A DNA stretch of 8,743 bases from NCBI GenBank assembly GCA_023416335.1, contig JAEZHY010000296.1, forward strand, positions 1 to 8,743, written 5' to 3'. The notes below the pieces were generated by a model. It had not been told where the DNA came from and did no database searches. It was given only the letters and a program-made list of their open reading frames with translations. A program made the position numbers and the translations under genes. Shown in pieces: positions 1 to 5,861 of this stretch (within the stretch, counting starts at the first letter, position 1; every line of letters starts with the position of its first letter). The DNA is from Pseudomonadota bacterium. GTDB taxonomy: Bacteria > Desulfobacterota > Syntrophobacteria > Syntrophobacterales > Syntrophobacteraceae.

Positions 1-625
1 GCTCTGAGTTCCTGAGAACCAGGAAGGACGGCAGAGCAAAAACCCCATAGATTATCCCGGCAAGGAGCACGATCGATATGCCGCGTGGAACGTCCGGAAT
101 CATCACCGCCATGCAGAGCAAAGCGGAGAGTCCCCCGATGTAGCCCAATCCCCAGCCGATCCCGGATATTTTTTCGATTGACCATGGGGCGGCAATCTCC
201 GGCAGATATGCGTTATAGAAAGTCATTGCCGTCGTATATCCGACGTATCCCGCGCTCACAAGAAAAACCGCCGGGAACACCTGGCCCGGACCGGTAAAAT
301 AGAGAAGGCAGGTGGAGCCGATGGATATTCCGGCAAACAGCACCAGGAAGCTTTTCCTGGACCCTGTGACGTCGGCTATGGCTCCCAGGAGAGGCGAAAG
401 CAGGACCGATACGGCCATAGCAATCGAAACGGCAAGGCCCCACAGGAAGTCCCCATATCCTTTGTCTCCTACTATCACCTCTTTGAAATAAAGGATAAAA
501 TAGGCGGTCAAGACGACCATCGAGAACCAGGCCATGCCGAAATCGTACAAAATCCAGGAAATCGTCTCTACTCTTAGCTTTTGCCTCACATCCCCCCCTG
601 CCCCTGGATAAGAACGCCGCTCCAT
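1..625 (-). CDS. UMF1-type MFS transporter (Atg22-like), N-terminal half
   Basis: Partial inner-membrane transporter of the major facilitator superfamily. The reverse strand reads 208 codons from ATG at 625 and runs off the left edge. Visible marks are the opening WILYDFGMAWFS (residues 24-35), a loop 2-3 MFS signature with GAIADVTGSRK (81-91), and YNAYLPEIAAP (138-147) followed by GIGWGLGYIGG (155-165). This last block is typical of the UMF1/Atg22-like branch. About five hydrophobic segments fit within the visible half; the family usually runs a little over 400 residues, so about half is missing. The start follows the stop of the HD gene by 4 nt, so the two are probably one operon with coupled translation. 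A GTG in frame at 589 is an alternative start, but it would discard a readable N-terminus. The substrate cannot be told from sequence; UMF1 members are poorly characterised. Confidence 0.85.
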   Translation of the reverse strand, partial: MERRSYPGAGGDVRQKLRVETISWILYDFGMAWFSMVVLTAYFILYFKEVIVGDKGYGDFLWGLAVSIAMAVSVLLSPLLGAIADVTGSRKSFLVLFAGISIGSTCLLYFTGPGQVFPAVFLVSAGYVGYTTAMTFYNAYLPEIAAPWSIEKISGIGWGLGYIGGLSALLCMAVMIPDVPRGISIVLLAGIIYGVFALPSFLVLRNSE

Positions 626-629
626 GTCC

Positions 630-1220
630 CTATTCGCGGAGCCAGCCGTTCCCGATCGCCTCTCTTATCATTCCTTCCGCATATTCCCAGAGGTCCGGAG
701 CACCTTCATTCATAGGACTGTTCCTGCGGTAGACCTGTTCTTTTCTAATGCCGTGCTTTTGCCACATCAGTCCGCTGGTCCTGTGATTGTTCAGCAGCGG
801 CTGGAAACGGTCGAGAGCCGCGGCGAACTTTGCCTCAGGCGTATCCCTTTCCTCGAATTCCTCCCAGAGCGCGCGGAATTCCTCACCCTGCCCTTCCGGA
901 AGCAGGCCGAAAATGCGGTCCGCAGCGAGCTTTTCCCGGTCAGCCTTCCCATTGTTCCCCGCTTCGTCATAGCAGTACGTATCGCCGGCATCGATTTCGA
1001 CAAGGTCGTGAACGAGGAGCATCTTCAGCACCCGAAAAAGATCCACCGGTTCTTTGGCATATTCGGAGAACACCATTGCAAGGAGCGCCAGGTGCCAGGA
1101 ATGTTCGGCGGAATTTTCCCTCCGGGAACCATCCGTCAAAAGGGTCTGCCGGAGCACGCCTTTCAGTTTGTCCATTTCGGCTATAAATTCAATTTGCTTT
1201 GCCAATCTTTCAGAAGTCAT
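630..1220 (-). CDS. HD-domain phosphohydrolase, YfbR/HDDC2-like 5'-nucleotidase
   Basis: Predicted cytoplasmic metal-dependent phosphohydrolase of the HD_3/YfbR-HDDC2 type, likely dephosphorylating (deoxy)nucleoside 5'-monophosphates. The 196-residue protein carries the metal ligands in order: AEHSWH with His40, the VHDLVE doublet His71-Asp72 with Glu75, and ALDRF with Asp137. Length and motif spacing match the family, with no extra domain. I chose ATG at 1220 over an in-frame ATG at 1262 because GGA lies about six bases upstream of 1220. The longer form would also add 14 residues translated from the repetitive upstream sequence. It is first in a probable operon with the MFS gene 4 nt downstream, which hints at, but does not prove, a link between nucleotide or nucleoside turnover and transport. 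The exact substrate is inferred from the family only. Confidence 0.87.
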   Translation of the reverse strand: MTSERLAKQIEFIAEMDKLKGVLRQTLLTDGSRRENSAEHSWHLALLAMVFSEYAKEPVDLFRVLKMLLVHDLVEIDAGDTYCYDEAGNNGKADREKLAADRIFGLLPEGQGEEFRALWEEFEERDTPEAKFAAALDRFQPLLNNHRTSGLMWQKHGIRKEQVYRRNSPMNEGAPDLWEYAEGMIREAIGNGWLRE

Positions 1221-1253
1221 TTTATTTCCAATCCCCGTTACCCCCGGTTTTCC

Positions 1254-1309
1254 AGCTTCCATCTTCCAACCTCGCCTTCCGCCTTCCTACCCCCGTTTTC
1301 CGACTCCGA
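1254..1309. repeat. Degenerate 7-bp tandem repeat (CTTCC-rich)
   Basis: Eight consecutive 7-nt blocks can be laid out here: agcttcc, atcttcc, aacctcg, ccttccg, ccttcct, acccccg, ttttccg, actccga. Most end in or contain TTCC/TCCG. The repeat lies between the HD gene (minus) and the J-domain gene (plus), and reads GGAAG-rich on the HD gene's strand, just ahead of its start. It resembles the heptanucleotide intergenic repeats seen in many bacteria; no function is claimed. Confidence 0.55.
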
Positions 1310-1462
1310 TATTGGGTATTCCATATACCTAATACTTAACCCTCTAATTCCCCCTTACGCCTGCTCTCAAGGTCACTTATAAGAAAAAATAGCACAAAGG
1401 AAGGCCGGAATCCAAGGCCGGAGGAAATGGGCTGTTTTCGCTTGCTTTGTTCAGGATGGAAA

Positions 1463-1852
1463 ATGGTTTCAGCCGTAAATGCTTCCAGAGTAACCGAAAT
1501 CTACAACCGGGCAGGCACCGTCATCAATCACGGTCCCAGGTCTTACACCCCTCGGACTCGTGATACAGTCCAGTTTTCGAAGGAAGCCCTCAATAAGCTG
1601 AAAACGTTTACCGGAAACAGCGACTACTCGAGTGAGGAACGTGAAAAGAGGGATCGCGAATTAAAGAGGAGTCTGAATATCCTCATGCGTGGCGAGGATG
1701 CCGGCCCCGAGCAGATCAGAAAAGCTTACCTCGAGGCCATCAAACGATATCACCCGGATCGTTTCAGCAACCTGCCCCCTGAGTTCCGCAAACTGGCCGA
1801 AGAAAAAGCCAAGGAAATAAACTCCGCCTACAGCCGCCTGAGAAATCCATAG
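1463..1852 (+). CDS. Small protein with C-terminal J domain (DnaJ-like)
   Basis: Predicted cytoplasmic Hsp70 co-chaperone-like protein of 129 residues. The C-terminal part (about 81-127) reads as a J domain: helix II IRKAYLEAIKRY (85-96), the diagnostic HPD at 97-99, then a charged helix III ending in AKEINSAYSRLR (116-127). The HPD loop is what stimulates DnaK-type ATPases. The N-terminal 50 residues contain DTVQFSKEALNKL (34-46), a pattern similar to the 'D-V-x-[FI]-S-x-E-A' stretch of small flagella-associated proteins. A charged helix (56-75) links the two parts. There is no Gly/Phe, zinc-finger or client-binding region, so this is a type III J protein with an unknown target. I chose ATG 1463 because AGGA sits six bases upstream. 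ATG 1427 is in frame but its GGAGG is only two bases away. The gene stands alone, divergent from the HD gene and convergent with the response regulator. Confidence 0.82.
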   Translation: MVSAVNASRVTEIYNRAGTVINHGPRSYTPRTRDTVQFSKEALNKLKTFTGNSDYSSEEREKRDRELKRSLNILMRGEDAGPEQIRKAYLEAIKRYHPDRFSNLPPEFRKLAEEKAKEINSAYSRLRNP

Positions 1853-1888
1853 TCGCACTTCCCCCAAAAATTTCCGTTCTTCCATTAG

Positions 1889-2338
1889 TTAAGTCGCCGG
1901 AGGCAATTCAGAAACGTCGAACCAGAAAGTCTTGAGGGCGGACAATGCGTGAACCAGGTCGTTAAAGGAAACAGGCTTCACAACAACGGCATTAGCGCCA
2001 AACTCATAACACTTCTTAATGCTCGTTTCATCTCTGGATGTAGTTAGAATCACGATTGGGAGTAATCGAAAAGAATCATCCGAACGAATTGCCTTCAAAA
2101 CCTCAAATCCATCCATTCGCGGCATATTCAGGTCAAGCAGGATGAGGTCCGGCCTAACGGAGCTGGGATCGGCAAATCTCCCTCGATGTTCGAGAAAATC
2201 CATCAACTCCAGTCCATCTTCAACCGCATGAATGCAGCAGTTCACATCGATGCTCCTGAATGCATCCTGTACAAACGAGCGATCGTCTTCATCATCGTCG
2301 GCTACGAGAATTTCCAGTTTTTGCTTTAGTTTCGGCAT
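1889..2338 (-). CDS. Single-domain response regulator, Rcp1-like
   Basis: Stand-alone receiver of 149 residues with no output domain. It has the acidic pocket DDDEDD (14-19), phosphoacceptor Asp69 in LILLDLNMPRMDG (65-77), the switch Thr at ILTTS (97-101), and Lys121 in VKPVSF. The DDDEDD start and the roughly 15-residue extra loop before the phospho-Asp (GRFADPSSVRPD) match the Rcp1 type that partners bacteriophytochrome-like or PAS-rich histidine kinases. The start at 2338 is taken because homology begins there; a longer frame to 2470 encodes non-receiver sequence. A purine-rich AAGGAAG lies about 11 bases upstream. Immediately upstream on the same strand is a short stretch resembling a kinase C-terminus, so the regulator may be an orphan of a lost kinase-regulator pair. 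It probably acts by protein-protein contact or as a phosphorelay intermediate. Confidence 0.93.
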   Translation of the reverse strand: MPKLKQKLEILVADDDEDDRSFVQDAFRSIDVNCCIHAVEDGLELMDFLEHRGRFADPSSVRPDLILLDLNMPRMDGFEVLKAIRSDDSFRLLPIVILTTSRDETSIKKCYEFGANAVVVKPVSFNDLVHALSALKTFWFDVSELPPAT

Positions 2339-2449
2339 GGAATATCGTTCTTCCTTTTTGGAACACCTTTGCCAGTGATCCGGGAGTTCTGTAGCAATTG
2401 TGTCGTAAATTCGGTCCCGAGGGGCCCCAATCCTTTTTTGACCAACTAC

Positions 2450-2510
2450 CGCCAACAATCGGAAGCTCAATTATAAATATGGCGCCCTGCCCCTCTCCTC
2501 CAATTCTCAT
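2450..2510 (-). pseudogene. Possible remnant of histidine kinase C-terminus
   Basis: In the frame from ATG 2510, reverse strand, the peptide begins MRIGGEGQGAIFIIELPIVG. The GEGQGAIFIIELPI part matches the G-x-G-x-x-F-x-x-x-L-P ending of the GHKL ATPase domain of sensor kinases. Upstream codons show no G1/N box and no kinase sequence, and downstream the frame runs on without the expected stop. If real, only about 20 codons of a kinase survive, exactly where a partner of the adjacent Rcp1-like regulator would sit. The match is short, so chance cannot be excluded. Confidence 0.4.
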
Positions 2511-2700
2511 TAGTATAACAGATCGATAAAGTAGACTACGGCATATCGAGCCGGGTATTTGCCTAAACTAGGCAGTGTGTTCGGCGGGGAAGTCCGATCC
2601 GTTTTGCTTGGACGTAATTGCAGACCTGTAGTAGAAATTGAAGCAGACAATCAGAGAATCTGAACGCGTGTACGACTCTCTTGCACCACAAGGGGGCTAA

Positions 2701-3774
2701 ATGGAAAAGACCGCCTTTCGCGTTCTGTCACCTACCGCAATTCTCGGATACGGCTTTCCCGAGGAATCCTTCCGGCGCGGGATGGACGAGAACCCCGATT
2801 TGATCGCCGTCGATGCCGGCAGTACCGATCCGGGACCGTATTATCTCGGGTCCGGCAAATCTTTCACCTCTCGATCTGCGGTCAAGCGCGATCTGGATCT
2901 GATGCTCCGGGCGGCCGTCGAACACTCGATCCCCCTGGTAATCGGGTCTGCGGGAGGTGCAGGCGCTCGAAGCCATGTCGCATGGTCTGTCGAAGTCATC
3001 CGGGAACTGGCCTCAGAGCATCGATTGCGGTTTCCCATGGCTGTAGTTTATGCGGACGTGGAAAAAGAAGATGTCTTCCGAGCTTTTGAAAAAGGCCGCG
3101 TCCGGGCTCTTCCTCCCGCTCCCGAAATACTTACGCGAGACATAGAACAATGCACGGCCATCGTCGCCCAGATGGGTGCGCAACCGGTACTCCAGGCGAT
3201 TGAATCGGGATTCCAGATAATTCTTTGCGGACGGTGTTACGATCCGATCCCATTCGCGGCCCACGCTATAAAACTCGGCTACGATCCCGGGCTCGCTCTG
3301 GACATGGGGAAAATTCTGGAGTGCGCGGCAATAGCCGCTTCCTCCGGTTCCGGCCGCGATTGCGTTATGGGAACTCTTTATGAGGACTGTTTCGAACTCC
3401 AATCGCTGAACCCCGCGCGCAGGTTCACACGCATTTCGACGGCGGCGCATTCCCCTTTATGAGAAATCGGATCCGTACCTTCTGCACGGTCCGGGGGGAG
3501 CGCTCGATCTGAGCCGCACGAGTTTTGACCCCATAGATCCGGAGCGCGTTCGTGTCTCCGGGTCGCGATTTATTCCGTCCCCTTCCTACGCGGTCAAGCT
3601 CGAGGGAGTCAGGCATGCGGGATTCCGTTCCATCTCAATAGCCGGAACACCCTCGCGGTCAAATGCACCAGGGTACGCCGGGTCGCTTCCGGCTCCCCCG
3701 GAGACACGGATGTTTACGGGGCTCAACAGCACGCCCCCCTGCTGTATCTTGAGGTCCCTCTCCCCGAAGATTAG
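2701..3774 (+). pseudogene. Broken AtuA-family (DUF1446) gene, acyclic terpene utilisation-like
   Basis: From ATG 2701 (AGGGGG four bases upstream) 253 codons read as an AtuA-family protein. Marks include GYGFPEESF (16-24), VDAGSTDPGPYYLGSGKSF (37-55), IGSAGGAGARSH (81-92) and LCGRCYD. The frame then stops at TGA 3460. One frame over, the family sequence continues as YEKSDPYLLHGPGGALDLS and VRVSGSRFIPSPSYAVKLEG through SISIAGT near 3650. Removing one C from the CCCC run at 3452-3455 restores HSLYEKSDP, so this is a single-base insertion. After SISIAGT the family sequence ends. Around 3620-3774 the original frame is again open, ending VYGAQQHAPLLYLEVPLPED at TAG 3772, which I do not recognise as AtuA. 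Family members are roughly 440-450 residues; here at most about 315 AtuA residues remain. AtuA proteins occur in citronellol/geraniol and other acyl-CoA degradation clusters. No such neighbour is present, so it is probably non-functional. Confidence 0.88.
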
Positions 3775-3869
3775 ATGAGACCGCCCTAAGCAAAAGCCTC
3801 ATCCCCCCACCGCCTCGCCCATGGTGGGCCGGCAGACGAAGGAAGTGCCCCTATCCCGGCGGACGTTTA

Positions 3870-3898
3870 TTCATGAAAATAAAGTATTATAGTATAGA
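3870..3898 (+). promoter_or_regulatory. Possible sigma70-type promoter for the small secreted protein
   Basis: Within an AT-rich island, TTCATG (3870-3875) lies 17 bases before TATAGA (3893-3898). The -35 box is poor, and alternative -10 boxes TATTAT (3885) and TATAGT (3888) overlap. It sits about 27 bases before the start codon at 3925. A promoter here is required by the strong upstream gene break, but the exact boxes are uncertain. Confidence 0.35.
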
Positions 3899-3924
3899 TA
3901 CTAAGAGGTAACGGGAGGTCGAAG

Positions 3925-4143
3925 ATGAAAGTGAGAAAATTCCTCAGTCTTTTAGCTGTTTCCGTTTTGCTCGCCTCAGCCCCGTATGCCTCACAGCAAC
4001 AGGACCGGCAGAAAGGGCAGGCGGACAGGGACAAAGGGATTGAACAGCCGCATACATCGGGTTCCTATGTTTACGAGTGGCCATTTCCTGAGTCCGGAGA
4101 AAGACCGAGCCACTACCCTCCATATTATCAGGATACACACTGA
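3925..4143 (+). CDS. Small secreted protein of unknown function
   Basis: A 72-residue protein with a clear Sec signal peptide: MKVRK, a hydrophobic core FLSLLAVSVLLA (6-17), then ASA/PYA as cleavage sites after residue 19 or 22. The mature part is about 50 residues, hydrophilic and without cysteine. It is rich in Q, D, K and R at first (QQQDRQKGQADRDKG, 24-38), then rich in Tyr, Pro and Trp (YVYEWPFPESG, and SHYPPYY near the end). Translation is well supported by GGGAGG six to seven bases before ATG. A dedicated Rho-independent terminator follows, so it is a single-gene unit. I recognise no family. The aromatic/proline-rich tail suggests an extended surface or periplasmic peptide rather than an enzyme, which is inference. 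Confidence 0.75.
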   Translation: MKVRKFLSLLAVSVLLASAPYASQQQDRQKGQADRDKGIEQPHTSGSYVYEWPFPESGERPSHYPPYYQDTH

Positions 4144-4151
4144 TGCACCGA

Positions 4152-4181
4152 AGCCGGGGACTCCCCCGGCTATTTTCTTTC
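4152..4181 (+). terminator. Rho-independent terminator after the secreted-protein gene
   Basis: The perfect stem AGCCGGGG (4152-4159) and CCCCGGCT (4164-4171) has loop ACTC and is followed by a T-rich tail ATTTTCTTT. It begins eight bases after the stop at 4143. Confidence 0.85.
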
Positions 4182-4265
4182 GACAAAACGTTTACAGTCC
4201 TCCTTACTCTATTGCTAAAAATAGAAGAAAATCTATTCTTCCCCACTTTAAAACTCCGAAGACAA

Positions 4266-4337
4266 GCCTTATCAATAAGGCAACTGTTTAACCTTCATAG
4301 AGAGGCATAGGGACTCCGGAATACCAATAGCCTCTCT
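4266..4337. repeat. Two inverted repeats in the intergenic region before the zinc-ribbon gene
   Basis: GCCTTA (4266-4271) pairs with TAAGGC (4276-4281) around loop TCAA, extendable to seven pairs. AGAGAGGC (4299-4306) pairs with GCCTCTCT (4330-4337) across 23 bases. Neither has a run of T after it, so they are not simple terminators. They could be a leader structure or operator for the gene starting at 4400. Confidence 0.45.
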
Positions 4338-4399
4338 TACATTTACTCCGGCTTATCCGCCCCGGTTTTTACCCCCACCCCTCGCATGGAGGAAGAAAA

Positions 4400-4753
4400 A
4401 TGTCACCTTATGTTCCTTTTTTCCTGATCGTCGGACTAGCGGCTGCTCTGCTCTTCGGTTTCGGCTCTTCCATACTCAAAAAGAAGAGAGATTATGATGT
4501 GGAATGGCTGAAGCGCAGCCGCAGGATATCCATGCCCGACAATCCCTTCTATCTGCAGGTCCATGAGCTTCAGCTTTGCGTGGCCTGCGAATCCGTTCAC
4601 CTGACGGACCGCTGCCCCAGATGCGCAAGCGATGTGACCATCCCGTTGGTCCGCGTTGTCCAGTCGACTCGCGGAATCCAGTTTCCAATCAGGAAAGAGG
4701 AACTTCCAGCCAACGTTATCGAGTTGCCGCTGCCGGGCAGAAGCAGCCAGTGA
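4400..4753 (+). CDS. Membrane-anchored zinc-ribbon protein, unknown function
   Basis: A 117-residue protein with one N-terminal transmembrane segment (PFFLIVGLAAALLFGFG, about 6-26) followed by a basic KKKRD stop-transfer, so the rest should lie in the cytoplasm. A four-cysteine knuckle follows: C60-x2-C63 and C72-x2-C75 (LCVACESVHLTDRCPRC), a rubredoxin-like zinc ribbon. The C-terminal 40 residues, IPLVRVVQSTRG through ELPLPGRSSQ, have no recognisable motif. Translation is supported by GGAGG seven bases before ATG. The gene appears single: the previous gene has its own terminator and the next starts 304 bases later. I do not recognise a family with assigned function. A zinc-bound scaffold at the inner face of the membrane is the plainest reading. 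Confidence 0.78.
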   Translation: MSPYVPFFLIVGLAAALLFGFGSSILKKKRDYDVEWLKRSRRISMPDNPFYLQVHELQLCVACESVHLTDRCPRCASDVTIPLVRVVQSTRGIQFPIRKEELPANVIELPLPGRSSQ

Positions 4754-5057
4754 TTCCGGCAACACACTCTGTCTCACCCTTGAAAAGCTGAAATACTCGA
4801 AACAGGTTTCGCATTCCCCGGCCGGTTACCTGATAGCGGCCAGTATTCCATCTATTCCCCGGGGGCTCAAAACGCTACGCTCCCGGGGACCTTCCGGTAC
4901 GCTCCCATCCGTCTTTACCTATTTGACAAATCGGTACGACTACCCTAACCTCTCGACGGATGCGTCTTCGCGACAATTCCGAGGTTGACTCGTTTGAATG
5001 CCGTATCGCCGGCGGGCGATTCTTTTCCTTTAAACATATATACCTGGAGGCGAGCAA
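4754..5057. other. 304-base gene-free stretch upstream of the ABC transporter
   Basis: No credible coding frame. It contains an 8-bp inverted repeat, TCCCCGGG (4856-4863) and CCCGGGGA (4882-4889), enclosing 18 bases. A 9-bp direct repeat TACGCTCCC occurs at about 4876 and 4899. A hairpin near the right end is listed separately. No convincing promoter boxes were found; TTGACT at 4985 has no -10 at proper spacing, while CATATATA near 5036 is AT-rich. Confidence 0.5.
5005..5031 (+). terminator. Terminator-like hairpin in the leader of the binding-protein gene
   Basis: ATCGCC (5005-5010) pairs with GGCGAT (5015-5020) around GGCG, followed by TCTTTTCCTTT. It ends about 27 bases before the start codon of the binding protein. 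It could end transcription of the preceding gene or act as an attenuator. The stem is only six pairs and the tail is interrupted by C, so the assignment is tentative. Confidence 0.4.
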
Positions 5058-5861
5058 ATGTCCCGGCTCAGAATTACTCTGCTGGCTCTTTTCCTGTGTT
5101 TGTTCCCCCTGTGCTGTTTTGCCGTGACTCCTTTCGAAATATTTGAAGGGAGCGCTCTGAATACAGTCGTGAAAAGAAACAAACTGATCGTCGGCATGGA
5201 AGTCAAATTCTTTCCCTTCGAATATGCCGACACCAGCGGCAAGCCGACCGGATTCGACGTGGAACTGGCAAATCTCGCCGCAAGAGAACTGGGAGTGGAA
5301 ATCGAAATCCGGGACATCGAGTTCAGCGGACTGATTCCTTCGCTCCAGGGCGGGAAAATAGACATGATCATTTCGGGCATGACTCGAACTCTTACCCGGG
5401 CAAAGACCGTCACATTCACTCAACCCTATTTTGAAACCGGCCTTTGTGCGCTCCTGAGCAACAAGAAGGCCCCCGACGTCACGCAGATCGACCAGTTGGA
5501 CCAAACGGGCCGCGTCATAGCGGTAAAGCTGGGCACGACGGGAGACATAGTGGCGACCAGGCGGTTTCCTAAAGCCACGATAAACCGTTTCAAAGAAGAA
5601 ACCGCCTGTGTGATGGAGGTCGCGGCCGGCAGGGCGGACGCCTTCCTCTACGATCAGCTCTCCATAAGCAAGCACCAGAAGGACAACCCCAATACTACCC
5701 ATGCCATTCTCAAGCCGTTCACCTATGAGCCGTACGCGATAGCGATCAGAAGCGGCGACTTCGATTTTCTGAACTGGCTGAACCTTTTCCTGGAGACGAT
5801 AAAAGCAGATGGCCGATACCGGGAGCTTTACCAGAAATACTTCAGCGATCTTCAGCAGTGA
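5058..5861 (+). CDS. Amino acid ABC transporter, substrate-binding protein
   Basis: Periplasmic solute-binding protein of family 3 (SBP_bac_3, polar amino acids), 267 residues. A Sec signal peptide runs to about Ala22 (hydrophobic core TLLALFLCLFPLCCFA). Family landmarks in order are GFDVELANLAARELG (65-79), IPSLQGGKIDMIISGMT (93-109), Arg114 in TLTRAK followed by FTQPYF (120-125), KLGTTGDIV (157-165), and AGRADAFLYD (190-199). By analogy with HisJ/GlnH, Arg114 should hold the ligand carboxylate and Asp199 the amino group. The substrate amino acid cannot be named. No good lipobox is seen despite Cys19-Cys20. Translation is well supported by GGAGG seven bases before ATG. It overlaps the permease gene by 53 bases, so the pair is one operon. 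A hairpin in the leader may affect expression. Confidence 0.94.
   Translation: MSRLRITLLALFLCLFPLCCFAVTPFEIFEGSALNTVVKRNKLIVGMEVKFFPFEYADTSGKPTGFDVELANLAARELGVEIEIRDIEFSGLIPSLQGGKIDMIISGMTRTLTRAKTVTFTQPYFETGLCALLSNKKAPDVTQIDQLDQTGRVIAVKLGTTGDIVATRRFPKATINRFKEETACVMEVAAGRADAFLYDQLSISKHQKDNPNTTHAILKPFTYEPYAIAIRSGDFDFLNWLNLFLETIKADGRYRELYQKYFSDLQQ

Noticed and set aside
624..1382. Plus-strand frame of 252 codons
   Set aside because: It is antisense to the HD-domain gene, whose metal-binding motifs are in order. The plus-strand peptide is low-complexity Pro/Ser/Phe-rich at its end.
1427..1462. Upstream ATG that would extend the J-domain protein by 12 residues
   Set aside because: The GGAGG is only two bases from the ATG, too close. 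The ATG at 1463 has AGGA at six bases, and the added residues look unlike a protein start of this type.
3013..3450. Reverse-strand frame of 145 codons opposite the AtuA-family gene
   Set aside because: The AtuA motifs are on the plus strand; the reverse reading matches no family.
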